Part shown: piece after piece, positions 56,801 through 63,639 of the stretch
Layout: the number at the start of each line of letters is the position of its first letter
Position numbering within the stretch: position 1 is the first letter of the stretch
Assembly: GCA_030144725.1 (NCBI GenBank)
Contig: JASKMD010000004.1
Span: forward strand, 8,959,339-9,023,338
From: Haematococcus lacustris
Taxonomy: Eukaryota; Chlorophyta; Chlorophyceae; Chlamydomonadales; Haematococcaceae
Direction: 5' to 3'
Length of the DNA stretch: 64,000 nucleotides
The notes under the pieces: generated by a model
What the model was told of the DNA's origin: nothing
Database searches by the model: none
What the model saw: only the letters and a program-made list of their open reading frames with translations
Position numbers and translations under genes: made by a program

Positions 56801-58424
56801 CTGTTGACAGGTGCATCAAGGCAGTGTGACGTTCCATTGAGCCATCAAGGTAGAGGTACAGGGTGTAGGCAGATCCAACAGCGACCGCTCTCCATCTCCT
56901 GATTTTCTTAAGGTGTCGTCGGAGGCAAGCTCTAGATTGGGAAGGGGTAATAGCAGGGGGTGGGGGGGTGGGGAGGTAGCCCCTAATTAAAGCGATGCTG
57001 GCGATAGCAATGGCGATGTGTGCCATCCAGCTGAGTGTCTCGTGTCCGTAGTCATAGTTGGGCATGGTGCTAGTGTCTATAGTGTCGGCTGTCTGAATTT
57101 GTCGCGGGGTGCCTCCCCTAACTCGTTGGTGTAGTTGTCCATCCTCTGCCTTGTTGTTGTAGGCATGAGGGTACCTGTTGCGGGGCGGCAGGCCAGCATG
57201 GGCAGCATGCATGGCTGCTCCTGGCAGCGTCATGGGCTGAGTACACCGTTGCACACTCTCTGACCTGTAATTGTAGGCATGAGGGTGCCTGATGCGGGGC
57301 AGCAGGCCAGCATGGGCAGCATGCGTGGCTGCTCCTGGCAGCGTGGTGGGCTGAACGCACCGCTGCACACTCTCAGACTTGTTGTTGTAGGCATGGCGGT
57401 ACCTGCTGCGGGGCAGCAGGCCAGCATGGGCAGCATGCATGGCTGCTCCTGGCAGTGTCATGGGCTCAACCCACCCCTGCGCACTTTCTGACTTGTTGTT
57501 GTAGGCATGAGGGTACCTGTTGCGGGGCAGGAGGCCAGCGTGGGCAGCATGCGTGGCTGTTCCTGGCAGCGTGGTGGGCTGAGCACACCGCTGCACACTA
57601 CCTGACTTGTTGTTGTAGGCATGAGGGTGCCTGGTGCGGGGCAGCAGGCCAGCATGTGCAGCATGCGTGGCTGCTCCTGGCAGCGTGGTGGGCTGAGCAC
57701 ACTGCTGCACACTCCCTGACTTGTTGTTGTAGGCATGAGGGTACCTGCTGCGGGGCAGCAGGCCAGCATGGGTGGCGGCAATAACATGGGCTGGCAGGTG
57801 GTGGTGGGGCGGAGCGCCATGTACCATGTCGACCTGCATGTCAACATGGGCAGCTTGCATTTGTGAACTGGCCGGCTGATCATGCCAGGCTGCAGCAGGA
57901 CGGTCTGGTAGGTGGTGGTGAGGCTGAGCGCCATGGGTTGTGCATTGGGGTATAGCCCCTAGGGATGTGTGTTGGGGTATAGCCCCTAGGGATGTGTGTT
58001 GGGGTATAGCCCCTAGGGATGTGTGTTGGGGTATGGCCCCTAGGGATGTGTGTTGGGGTGTAGCCCCTAGGGAGTAGGTCGCTGGTGAGTAGGGGGGTGC
58101 GTTCCCATCTCTCTTGCCTCGGGGTTGTTCCCTCGGCTCTCCAACCTGACCTCGGGGTTTTTCCCTTGGCATTGTGTGTTGCCTAGGGGGTTTTTCCCCC
58201 GGCGTGTAGTGTTTGTGGCAGTCAAGGCAGGCCAGGACTCCTGTCTGTCTGTCCTTAACACCTGTCTGTCCAAGCGCCATTCCGGCCATTCCTGCGCTGT
58301 GTCTAGCGCTATATCTTGCCGTCTCGCCGCCACCCTGTTGGAGCCTTGTGTTGTCGCAGCAATAGTGCAGCTGTAACAGCAATATGAAGACGAGTCTGGC
58401 TGCCTTGTTGGGCTTACCAGGCAT
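47808..58424 (-). CDS. Dual-endonuclease LINE polyprotein, intact 3538-codon ORF
   Basis: Parts in order, residues approximate. 1-25: hydrophobic N-terminus. 116-160: 9-residue SLGAIPQHT repeats. 215-425: six 39-residue repeats. 463-482 and 607-626: hydrophobic segments. 627-634: 2A-like DIEANPGP. Two cysteine-peptidase-like modules: C659/H761/D776 and C848-C849/H966/D981. APE endonuclease: N1201, E1228, D1423-H1424. Reverse transcriptase: D1912 in LLVDFTSAFN and YADD at 2018-2021. PHD finger: about 2593-2639. RNase H: D3078, E3121, D3139, D3198. RLE: CCHC knuckle 3324-3340 and RPD(3415)...E3439-I-K3441. All key catalytic residues are present and no stop or frameshift interrupts the ORF, so the element could be active. 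Dualen/RandI elements of Chlamydomonas are known to combine APE, RT, RNase H, RLE and a cysteine protease. It would copy itself by target-primed reverse transcription in the nucleus. Confidence 0.9.
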   Translation of the reverse strand: MPGKPNKAARLVFILLLQLHYCCDNTRLQQGGGETARYSARHSAGMAGMALGQTGVKDRQTGVLACLDCHKHYTPGEKPPRQHTMPREKPRGQVGEPREQPRGKRDGNAPPYSPATYSLGATPQHTSLGAIPQHTSLGAIPQHTSLGAIPQHTSLGAIPQCTTHGAQPHHHLPDRPAAAWHDQPASSQMQAAHVDMQVDMVHGAPPHHHLPAHVIAATHAGLLPRSRYPHAYNNKSGSVQQCAQPTTLPGAATHAAHAGLLPRTRHPHAYNNKSGSVQRCAQPTTLPGTATHAAHAGLLPRNRYPHAYNNKSESAQGWVEPMTLPGAAMHAAHAGLLPRSRYRHAYNNKSESVQRCVQPTTLPGAATHAAHAGLLPRIRHPHAYNYRSESVQRCTQPMTLPGAAMHAAHAGLPPRNRYPHAYNNKAEDGQLHQRVRGGTPRQIQTADTIDTSTMPNYDYGHETLSWMAHIAIAIASIALIRGYLPTPPPPAITPSQSRACLRRHLKKIRRWRAVAVGSAYTLYLYLDGSMERHTALMHLSTALTSWQSHGHYTSNPESTSILVHQYNTTLQRYTIYILRINRMPDLPTRMSIPALSTKLAHCLGVMSPCYSAIYLLYIVWLLLAGGDIEANPGPSHNEEHHPEVNPNPLFFEAQVNRNCQAHSLNNAAGKEWVKPEDLHNFWTAWGTTLQDEGDKKAWHTARGDGGALSDEVIHLYLRTKYGLTLTSVAQLRTTEDWNDDNLDTIAIEYATLNFLCKTNGHSMALRKLGGQWKLLDSDSSSKSAIAICELSHSYTNHFHEVFVIAPDPAATPAQTMATTRQGISHIISHKEDNQDPSQCYMERQYKQCCLVHAINMAIGKPMIWPEDVITHCKSLDTHIQGLANQARQEHRIIPLRSSLPHIYEESGNFTISTINHYLYHHHKDLHLCPTATTTTNNNITPELLTTLTGKTDSYTNTAAVLITHNHATTIRHVNNAWHWLDSEQGRPCRLDTPEDWLQLKGTLVQIKKGDAADTNLIHPLCWLADPTRRATTEQLEQHLRTTHIDLTTQDLGAQPAHTPRTDRPLPTAQPASYKRILTATADTHPTDKQARPRLRRVAPTVTLPTLQDRSSSKRPTTSGTIVDKRRTKPRAQTKDPHTQTLMYRYLNTAPTPPPAANPTIPPPPTDNLPEHPGPHPQHSTLPTRQPQPTHNRQLITLTTLNVRSLHRSRNDVLNLVHQHSPDILILTETMTQPKSNNPGSGWLRRVMPDYTTHRHRGHSDILIGIKHNLAIQMKTTMLPPSIDAEVNARCVILTLNQHQCEQLTIIATYWPSGNNGDALLMRGKMQEHIRTATGHLPGSLILAGDINATMKTEDRSEHTEYTQDNMMRGFAAEMHLKEADPGDRAWTYQQPHCNSRIDAILTRDARHGPEHRTHVDTNVYLSDHRPLTATLSTARLGIDLAAPHKPPKHSHTILTTPITNKDREAYRPAVQQPSSGVPQLHAELTAFLAPIYTEATHHLATLGKTNPQQPQRLTSVAGRPAREAVDTAATMLTNLLQTCRTAAIKTCNTKTLTRGGQHYQRRTMCRIRLALGRKLKTARDLSRKANSLFKQTNVHPTIDDLIPETDAINEEIRDAVQARQGEDPTENHVQTALAQLTNSYRDQIHQLDDDDSALAIAQARVRMQQLISTQPKKANKRILRPSRTDHKGLQALADPDTKTICTAPADLNRIITAAYGQKLAAPTPKTGHYTNTQTRNYPWARAKADDAFALHACQNIHWLHTAIMDKAGFQECISRLSGGKAPGPDGVENEIIKMLPWEMRETIHQLFIIMWATGCTPTAWKTSDTCLLYKDKGQETDLNSYRPVGLANTVYKLWTSLITKTLSEYAEAHGMLSKNQAGFRSHRNTTQQLQMLVMALEDAKLAKADIYALLVDFTSAFNTTCQDKLLWIMHDLGFPTDATDAVKDLYTGATTRFKTPYGHTDPVPVNRGTIQGDSLSPFLFLIYIEPLLRWLQVGARGYKFKSATADSGERATVSSIDYADDIAILCNTLRNLRCQADKLSAFSDWGHLIISHSKTLATAALHHSVETGMCSNAAEADKRARQQLQTVSLQGKPVTYHRPTSPFTYLGVLITMTLDWKPQHTAMITQLRQKLERLRRSFASARQAIHIIRTAIIPSLAYSFCAVPCTPGDLELYDRSINQCVKLKLRLPLGTPNAIIREDADKLGIGISSTAQEYHARNTTALTHSLQSTDVAHAHISRSMLHKQITWLNTQASTQGHRMLTLLHHTLRARQLVYASISGLSATEEGLPLYHEECQTLGRLITQASSSQAHDVVSASITCLKSLGITHASELSCKGNTHIITGSMLTSKYGKKVKQKHIIALNKLAAMAAQPSCPDATATRAIRDSRNTSLDLPPDQRKITTWAAGLTGLAPTPAVPDTRTRYMDMKAYAAMHATQPATADRAAAAPAAHDATRTSSRLLKREQRATQSAPTKPTPPKAGTKRNNEGRQTQTIPQDIVRIVGLDLPGLSSWKVDKACRCKPKNLGCILGAMYGHQEAITSIDGWQWDGINKENYYKVHWKPTAIDRWALPLCAEEGYTPTHIETISREEAKDVCTCELCWLPRGDSPTCHNCKRAYHPACLEEAHLSGHKEPGYWLCPICKFGSNDFKTTMRQSAHSDLIRVHWHPTLEPAPLITAHLDYMAKRNDYDEENRQIQEARHARPDAHLPAHTRQGLPDPHTWLPRCTNLHSKATFHTYPINPQTDIVGTGNCETFLQLHPHMTAPAMSLSTGEPVMPRHDLVQHVTVHDESGRTVGLLTKDQHQHLHAWLQHTPHTRNLATEVVALLRRQDAQSSHHPMRGAQDKALNTLHTTRSFPSTVQRWADPLTVRPETTTYWSPDTNDTAFGAHHNCLLVRHTGLSTWNVPADDAVALKCVNHAIHSATQEEAMATIMLIPGKKGISYPKHIETLRRYPEYCQHLASIPPTKTRCPKPGKHAKLHIYIIWNAAGQQLVTKGNPQGWLASTATALHPQRDTHPIRNRPTNQSQPATPPSGHKQHMRLPLDRDLPTSGHQRSHEQLTHHSTTQPRMAITEWATIAYTDGSCIKTSGAAPASVGAGVYIPENNVLITAALNDPESNTINKAELTAIHAALKAGAKRIATDSLCSLYQIRRALANPMSLITHRHNDILAAIATLIIDSPVTIQFLKVRAHSGIIGNEGADVLAKHAALHPELANTPAYSPTTRKETKNWLSNATDGESPAPLPDCRQSVRAHIHRKHKLGLANQDSIYYQMSQEITKVAATGAGERVMVDTNISTHAQRTALLYRTGGLYNQKLAMRWKRATDDRCPLCGEADSATHLLSGCSETLPMVQERHNGAGRLITKAISKGTLGGYISFADTGSWEKGAKESLDLPSDTLHTTLQTLGLKLEDTKHTTRPDILMVLPHKKASKDGKDTKRVCIIEIKYCSDSRWTDQLNKALTQHTHLAETIRKEDHMVAIIPILLGIGGITYEAHTRQHLLTLGITQANTTKLLNKLTRHAMEAAHSIAKTSYRLRATKGGGG
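56523..56546 (-). other. 2A-like ribosome-skipping motif in the LINE ORF
   Basis: The codons for residues 627-634 read DIEANPGP, fitting the D-x-E-x-N-P-G-P consensus of 2A-like sequences. It is preceded by the hydrophobic stretch IYLLYIVWLLLAGG. If active, translation would release a 633-residue repeat/hydrophobic protein and a separate protein of 2905 residues starting at Pro634. Confidence 0.75.
57150..57785 (-). repeat. Six coding 117-bp (39-residue) repeats in the LINE N-terminal region
   Basis: Each unit encodes HAAHAGLLPR, then YPHAYNNKS and a QPTTLPGAA-type end. The units are spaced about 117 bp, so the frame is preserved. Copies differ at a few residues. Confidence 0.9.
57953..58085 (-). 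repeat. Five coding 27-bp (9-residue) repeats at the LINE 5' end
   Basis: Units of TAGCCCCTAGGGATGTGTGT plus TGGGGTA on the plus strand encode SLGAIPQHT on the minus strand. The 27-bp period keeps the frame. Confidence 0.9.
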
Positions 58425-58429
58425 TCGGC

Positions 58430-61400
58430 GGTCAGCCAGGCAGTACTGGTCTCAGCCATCCAGCCAGTACTGGTCAGCCAGCCAATACTGGTCTCAGCCA
58501 GCCAGCCAGTACTGGTCAGCCAGCTAGTACTGGTCACAACCAGCCAGCCAGTACTGGTCACAGCCAGCCAGCCAGTACTGGTCAGCCAGCCAGTACTGGT
58601 CAGCCAGCCAGTACTGGTCAGCCAGCCAGTACTGGTCACAGCCAGCCAGCCAGTACTGGTCAGCCAGCCAGTACTGGTCACCCAGCCAGTACTGGTCAGC
58701 CAGCCAGTACTGGTCACAGCCAGGCAGCCAGTACTGGTCAGCCAGGCAGTACTGGTCACAGCCAGCCAGCCAGTACTGGTCACAGCCAGCCAGCCAGTAC
58801 TTGTCAGCCAGCCAGTACTGGTCACAGCCAGCCAGCCAGCCACAGTCAGCCAGCCAGTACTGGTCTCAGCCAGCCAGCCAGTACTGGTCAGCCAGCCAGT
58901 AGTGGTCACAGCCAGCCAGCCAGTACAGGTCAGCCAGCCAGTACTGGTCTCAGCCAGGCAGCCAGTACTGGTCAGCCAGCCAGTACTGGTCACCCAGCCA
59001 GTACTGGTCAGCCAGCCAGTACTGGTCACAGCCAGCCAGCCAGTACAGGTCAGCCAGCCAGTACTGGTCACAGCCAGCCAGCCAGTACTGGTCAGCCAGG
59101 CAGTACTGGTCACAGCCAGCCAGCCTGTACTGGTCACAGCCAGCCAGCCAGTACTGGTCAGCCAGGCAGTACTGGTCACAGCCAGCCAGCCAGTACTGGT
59201 CTCAGCCATCCAGCCAGTACTGGTCAGCCAGCCAGTACTGGTTTCAGCCATCCAGCCAGTACTGGTCAGCCAGCCAATACTGGTCTCAGCCAGCCAGCCA
59301 GTACTGGTCAGCCAGCCAGTACTGGTCACAACCAGCCAGCCAGTACTGGTCACAGCCAGCCAGCCAGTACTGGTCAGCCAGCCAGTACTGGTCACCCAGC
59401 CAGTACTGGTCAGCCAGCCAGTACTGGTCACAGCCAGCCAGCCAGTACTGGTCAGCCAGGCAGTACTGGTCACAGCCAGCCAGCCAGTACTGGTCACAGC
59501 CAGCCAGCCAGTACTGGTCACCCAGCCAGTACTGGTCACAGCCAGCCAGCCAGCCACAGTCAGCCAGCCAGTACTGGTCTCAGCCAGCCAGCCAGTACTG
59601 GTCAGCCAGCCAGTAGTGGTCACAGCCAGCCAGCCAGTACAGGTCAGCCAGCCAGTACTGGTCACAGCCAGCCAGCCAGTACTGGTCAGCCAGCCAGTAC
59701 TGGTCACCCAGCCAGTACTGGTCAGCCAGCCAGTACTGGTCACAGCCAGCCAGCCAGTACTGGTCACAGCCAGGCAGCCAGTATTGGTCAGCCAGCCAGT
59801 ACTGGTCACCCAGCCAGTACTGGTCAGCCAGCCAGTACTGGTCACAGCCAGCCAGCCAGTACAGGTCAGCCAGCCAGTACTGGTCACAGCCAGCCAGCCA
59901 GTACTGGTCAGCCAGGCAGTACTGGTCACAGCCAGCCAGCCAGTACAGGTCAGCCAGCCAGTACTGGTCACAGCCAGCCAGCCAGTACTGGTCAGCCAGG
60001 CAGTACTGGTCACAGCCAGCCAGCCAGTACTGGTCAGCCAGCCAGTACTGGTCACAGCCAGCCAGCCAGCCACAGTCAGCCAGCCAGTACTGGTCACAGC
60101 CAGCCAGCCAGTACTGGTCAGCCAGCCAGTACTGGTCACAGCCAGCCAGCCAGTACTGGTCAGCCAGCCAGTACTGGTCACAGCCAGCCAGCCAGCCACA
60201 GTCAGCCAGCCAGTACTGGTCACAGCCAGCCAGCCAGTACTGGTCAGCCAGCCAGTACTGGTCACCCAGCCAGTACTGGTCAGCCAGCCAGTACTGGTCA
60301 CAGCCAGCCAGCCAGTACTGGTCACAGCCAGCCAGCCAGTACAGGTCAGCCAGCCAGTACTGGTCACAGCCAGGCAGCCAGTACTGGTCAGCCAGCCAGT
60401 ACTGGTCTCAGCCAGCCAGCCAGTACTGGTCAGCCAGCCAGTAGTGGTCACAGCCAGCCAGCCAGTACAGGTCAGCCAGCCAGTACTGGTCTCAGCCAGG
60501 CAGCCAGTACTGGTCAGCCAGCCAGTACTGGTCACCCTGCCTGTACTGGTCAGCCAGCCAGTACTGGTCACAGCCAGCCAGCTAGTACAGGTCAGCCAGC
60601 CAGTACTGGTCACAGCCAGCCAGCCAGTACTGGTCAGCCAGGCAGTACTGGTCTCATCATGCCAGCCAGTACTGGTCAGCCAGCCAGTACTGGTCACAGC
60701 CAGCCAGCCAGTACAGGTCAGCCAGCCAGTACTGGTCTCAGCCAGGCAGCCAGTACTGGTCAGCCAGCCAGTACTGGTCTCATCATGCCAGCCAGTACTG
60801 GTCAGCCAGCCAGTACTGGTCACAGCCAGCCAGCCAGTACTGGTCAGCCAGCCAGTACTGGTCACAGCCATCCAGCCAGTACTGGTCAGCTTGCCAGTAC
60901 TGGTCAGCCAGCCAGTACTGGTCACAGCCAGCCAGCCAGTACAGGTCAGCCAGCCAGTACTGGTCACAGCCAGCCAGCCAGTACAGGTCAGCCAGCCAGT
61001 ACTGGTCTCAGCCAGCCAGCCAGTACAGGTCAGCCAGCCAGTACTGGTCTCAGCCAGGCAGCCAGTACTGGTCAGCCAGCCAGTACTGGTCTCATCATGC
61101 CAGCCAGTACTGGTCAGCCAGCCAGTACTGGTCACAGCCAGCCAGCCAGTACTGGTCAGCCAGCCAGTACTGGTCACAGCCATCCAGCCAGTACTGGTCA
61201 GCTTGCCAGTACTGGTCAGCCAGGCAGTACTGGTCTCAGCCAGCCAGCCAGTACAGGTCAGCCAGCCAGTACTGGTCACAGCCAGCCAGCCAGTACAGGT
61301 CAGCCAGCCAGTACTGGTCTCAGCCAGGCAGCCAGTACTGGTCAGCCAGCCAGTACTGGTCTCAGCCAGCCAGCCAGTACTGGTCAGCCAGCCAGTAGTG

Positions 61401-61892
61401 GTCACAGCCAGCCAGCCAGTACAGGTCAGCCAGCCAGTACTGGTCTCAGCCAGGCAGCCAGTACTGGTCAGCCAGCCAGTACTGGTCACCCTGCCTGTAC
61501 TGGTCAGCCAGCCAGTACTGGTCACAGCCAGCCAGCTAGTACAGGTCAGCCAGCCAGTACTGGTCACAGCCAGCCAGCCAGTACTGGTCAGCCAGGCAGT
61601 ACTGGTCTCATCATGCCAGCCAGTACTGGTCAGCCAGCCAGTACTGGTCACAGCCAGCCAGCCAGTACAGGTCAGCCAGCCAGTACTGGTCTCAGCCAGG
61701 CAGCCAGTACTGGTCAGCCAGCCAGTACTGGTCTCATCATGCCAGCCAGTACTGGTCAGCCAGCCAGTACTGGTCACAGCCAGCCAGCCAGTACTGGTCA
61801 GCCAGCCAGTACTGGTCACAGCCATCCAGCCAGTACTGGTCAGCTTGCCAGTACTGGTCAGCCAGCCAGTACTGGTCACAGCCAGCCAGCCA
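58430..61892. repeat. CCAGTACTGG palindrome array, right part, with a 954-bp higher-order repeat
   Basis: It has the same units as 45205-47692. Rare variant strings such as GTCACCCTGCCTGTACTGG (60531 and 61485) and GTCTCATCATGCC (60651 and 61605) recur exactly 954 bp apart, showing recent duplication of a large block. The ORFs of over 1000 codons here are products of the stop-free repeat. Confidence 0.96.
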
Positions 61893-62234
61893 CACTCCTA
61901 CAAATTAATCCCTGCGTCCGTCCCTGCGTGTTGACCGACCTTGTCCGATCGGGCTGAAATTTTGATAGATGGTAGTTTGCAGAATATAAAACATATTTTT
62001 CAGTTATTTAAAAATAATTTAATGGCGGCTGCGCTGTGGCCCTGGGGCGTAGGTGCAGGGATAAGTGCAGGGATAGGTTGCGGGCCACAGCGCAACAGCT
62101 TTTGGATTTTTCCAAATATTTTTCTTGAAAAATATGTTTTATTTTCTGAAAACTGCCATCTATCAAATTTTCAGCCCGATCGGACAAGGTCGGTAGAACG
62201 CAGGGACAAACGCAGGGACTAAATTGTAGGAGTG
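61893..62234. mobile_element. 342-bp foldback/MITE-like element with about 110-bp terminal inverted repeats
   Basis: The ends are CACTCCTACAA...TTGTAGGAGTG. The arms match imperfectly over about 110 bp, sharing CGACCTTGTCCGATCGGGCT, GAAAATTTGATAGATGG-like and AATAAAACATATTTTT segments. The middle carries a second stem, GCGCTGTGGCCC with GGGCCACAGCGC. It is inserted in the CCAGTACTGG array. A CA dinucleotide on each side (61891-61892 and 62235-62236) looks like a 2-bp target duplication, since removing one copy restores the array unit. It is AT-rich relative to its surroundings and has no ORF. The superfamily is not identified. Confidence 0.75.
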
Positions 62235-62236
62235 CA

Positions 62237-62885
62237 GTACTGGTCAGCCAGCCAGTAGTGGTCACAGCCAGCCAGCCAGTACAGGTCAGCCAGCCAGTAC
62301 TGGTCTCAGCCAGGCAGCCAGTACTGGTCAGCCAGCCAGTACTGGTCACCCAGCCAGTACTGGTCAGCCAGCCAGTACTGGTCACAGCCAGCCAGCCAGC
62401 CACAGTCAGCCAGCCAGTACTGGTCTCAGCCAGCCAGCCAGTACTGGTCAGCCAGCCAGTACTGGTCAGCCAGCCAGTACTGGTCAGCCAGCCAGTACTG
62501 GTCCGCCAGCCAGTACTGGTCAGCCAGCCAGTACTGGTCACAGCCAGCCAGCCAGTACTGGTCAGCCAGGCAGTACTGGTCTCAGCCAGCCAGCCAGTAC
62601 TGGTCAGCCAGCCAGTACTGGTCACAGCCAGCCAGCCAGTACAGGTCAGCCAGCCAGTACTGGTCTCAGCCAGGCAGCCAGTACTGGTCAGCCAGCCAGT
62701 ACTGGTCTCATCATGCCAGCCAGTACTGGTCAGCCAGCCAGTACTGGTCAGCCAGCCAGTACTGGTCACAGCCAGCCAGCCAGTACTGGTCAGCCAGCCA
62801 GTACTGGTCACAGCCATCCAGCCAGTACTGGTCAGCTTGCCAGTACTGGTCAGCCAGCCAGTACTGGTCACAGCCAGCCAGCCAG
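62237..62885. repeat. CCAGTACTGG palindrome array, terminal part
   Basis: It continues the array after the foldback element. Its last ~170 bp repeat the order of variants seen at 61731-61892 (CTCATCATGCC, CATCCAGCC, CAGCTTGCCAG). Confidence 0.96.
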
Positions 62886-63170
62886 ACTCTGTGTCACTTT
62901 GCTGGGCTGGAGCTTGGACGACTACCTTCATCACATTGAGGTCGCCTTGCATTATAAGGGAATGAGATAGAGGACGGATGGAGTGTTGAATGAGGTTGAT
63001 GCTACATAGCATACTGCATATCATGCGAAGCAGTGTACTATGTAATGTTAGTGACAGTGATAACAAACACATGTACATAGTAATCTCAATGACATTGCTT
63101 AGTGAGTGATAGCACATGCAGTGTGTTATAGCGTGTTGTCCTCTTGTTGTAGTCGGTGCTTATACAGTAC
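62886..63170. repeat. Array-flank element, right copy
   Basis: The reverse complement of this segment aligns with 40150-40489 (GAGGACAACACGCTATAAC, TTGTTATCAC, GCGACCTCAATGTGATGAAG). No ORF is recognised. 63171-63272 holds nothing identifiable. Confidence 0.7.
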
Positions 63171-63272
63171 CTAACCAAGGCTCCCAGCCCTGACCTCAGT
63201 CCTCAGCCCTAACCCTTCAGCTATCATCCAATTGGCTGTAAGCATACTCGCTTCATCCATAGGACTTGACAT

Positions 63273-63416
63273 TATAGAGAGATGTTAACCCATTACAAGC
63301 GCACATGATAGCGCACATCGACTGGACATCGCACGTCAGAAAGACTTAGCAGTATGGAGAGTTGTCAACCCATCACAAGCGCACATTGTAGCGCACATCG
63401 GCTGGACATCGCACAT
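63273..63416. repeat. Two direct copies of a ~64-bp sequence at 80-bp offset
   Basis: GAGA(G)TTGTCAACCCAT-CACAAGCGCACAT, then GTAGCGCACATCG, GCTGGACATCGCAC recurs with small changes at about 63273-63336 and 63353-63416. Confidence 0.8.
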
Positions 63417-63565
63417 CGACGTAGACAGCCGTTGGGGAGCTTACAGCGAACCGCTAAGACCAGCGATGCAAGTATTACATATGGGAAGGCTTGAATGTGA
63501 TACGCGGAAACTTTGATATCTCCATGCCCAAACTCTGCCAAAGCTGACAACCAGTACTGGATGCC

Positions 63566-63630
63566 AACCAGTACTGGTTGAGGTCCAGTACTGGTTAGCA
63601 ACCAGTACTGGACCTCAACCAGTACTGGTT
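63566..63630. repeat. Perfect 31-bp inverted repeat with 3-nt loop, made of CCAGTACTGG units
   Basis: The arms at 63566-63596 and 63600-63630 are exact reverse complements around AGC. Each arm contains two CCAGTACTGG decamers separated by TTGAGGT or ACCTCAA. It could extrude as a cruciform or transcribe into a hairpin. Confidence 0.9.
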
Positions 63631-63639
63631 GCCCTCACA

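Larger units (their letters stand above)
47693..58429 (-). mobile_element. Full-length-looking Dualen/RandI-type non-LTR retrotransposon
   Basis: A 10.7-kb element sits inside the CCAGTACTGG array. Both sides carry GGTCAGCCAGGCA (47680-47692 and 58430-58442). Dropping one copy restores normal array sequence, so a 13-bp target-site duplication is likely, although the array itself contains this string. The 3' UTR is about 115 bp and ends in a TTC-rich tail (CTTCTTCTTTCTTCTTCTTG). The leader before the ATG is only about 5 nt, so either the 5' UTR is nearly absent or the 5' end is slightly truncated. The element belongs with Dualen/RandI because one ORF combines APE and restriction-like endonucleases. 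Confidence 0.85.

Noticed and set aside
58067..61879. Minus-strand 1270-codon and plus-strand 1010-codon frames (STGWL and QPVLVSQ repeats)
   Set aside because: They arise because the CCAGTACTGG satellite has no stops. They appear equally on both strands and in arrays of both orientations.
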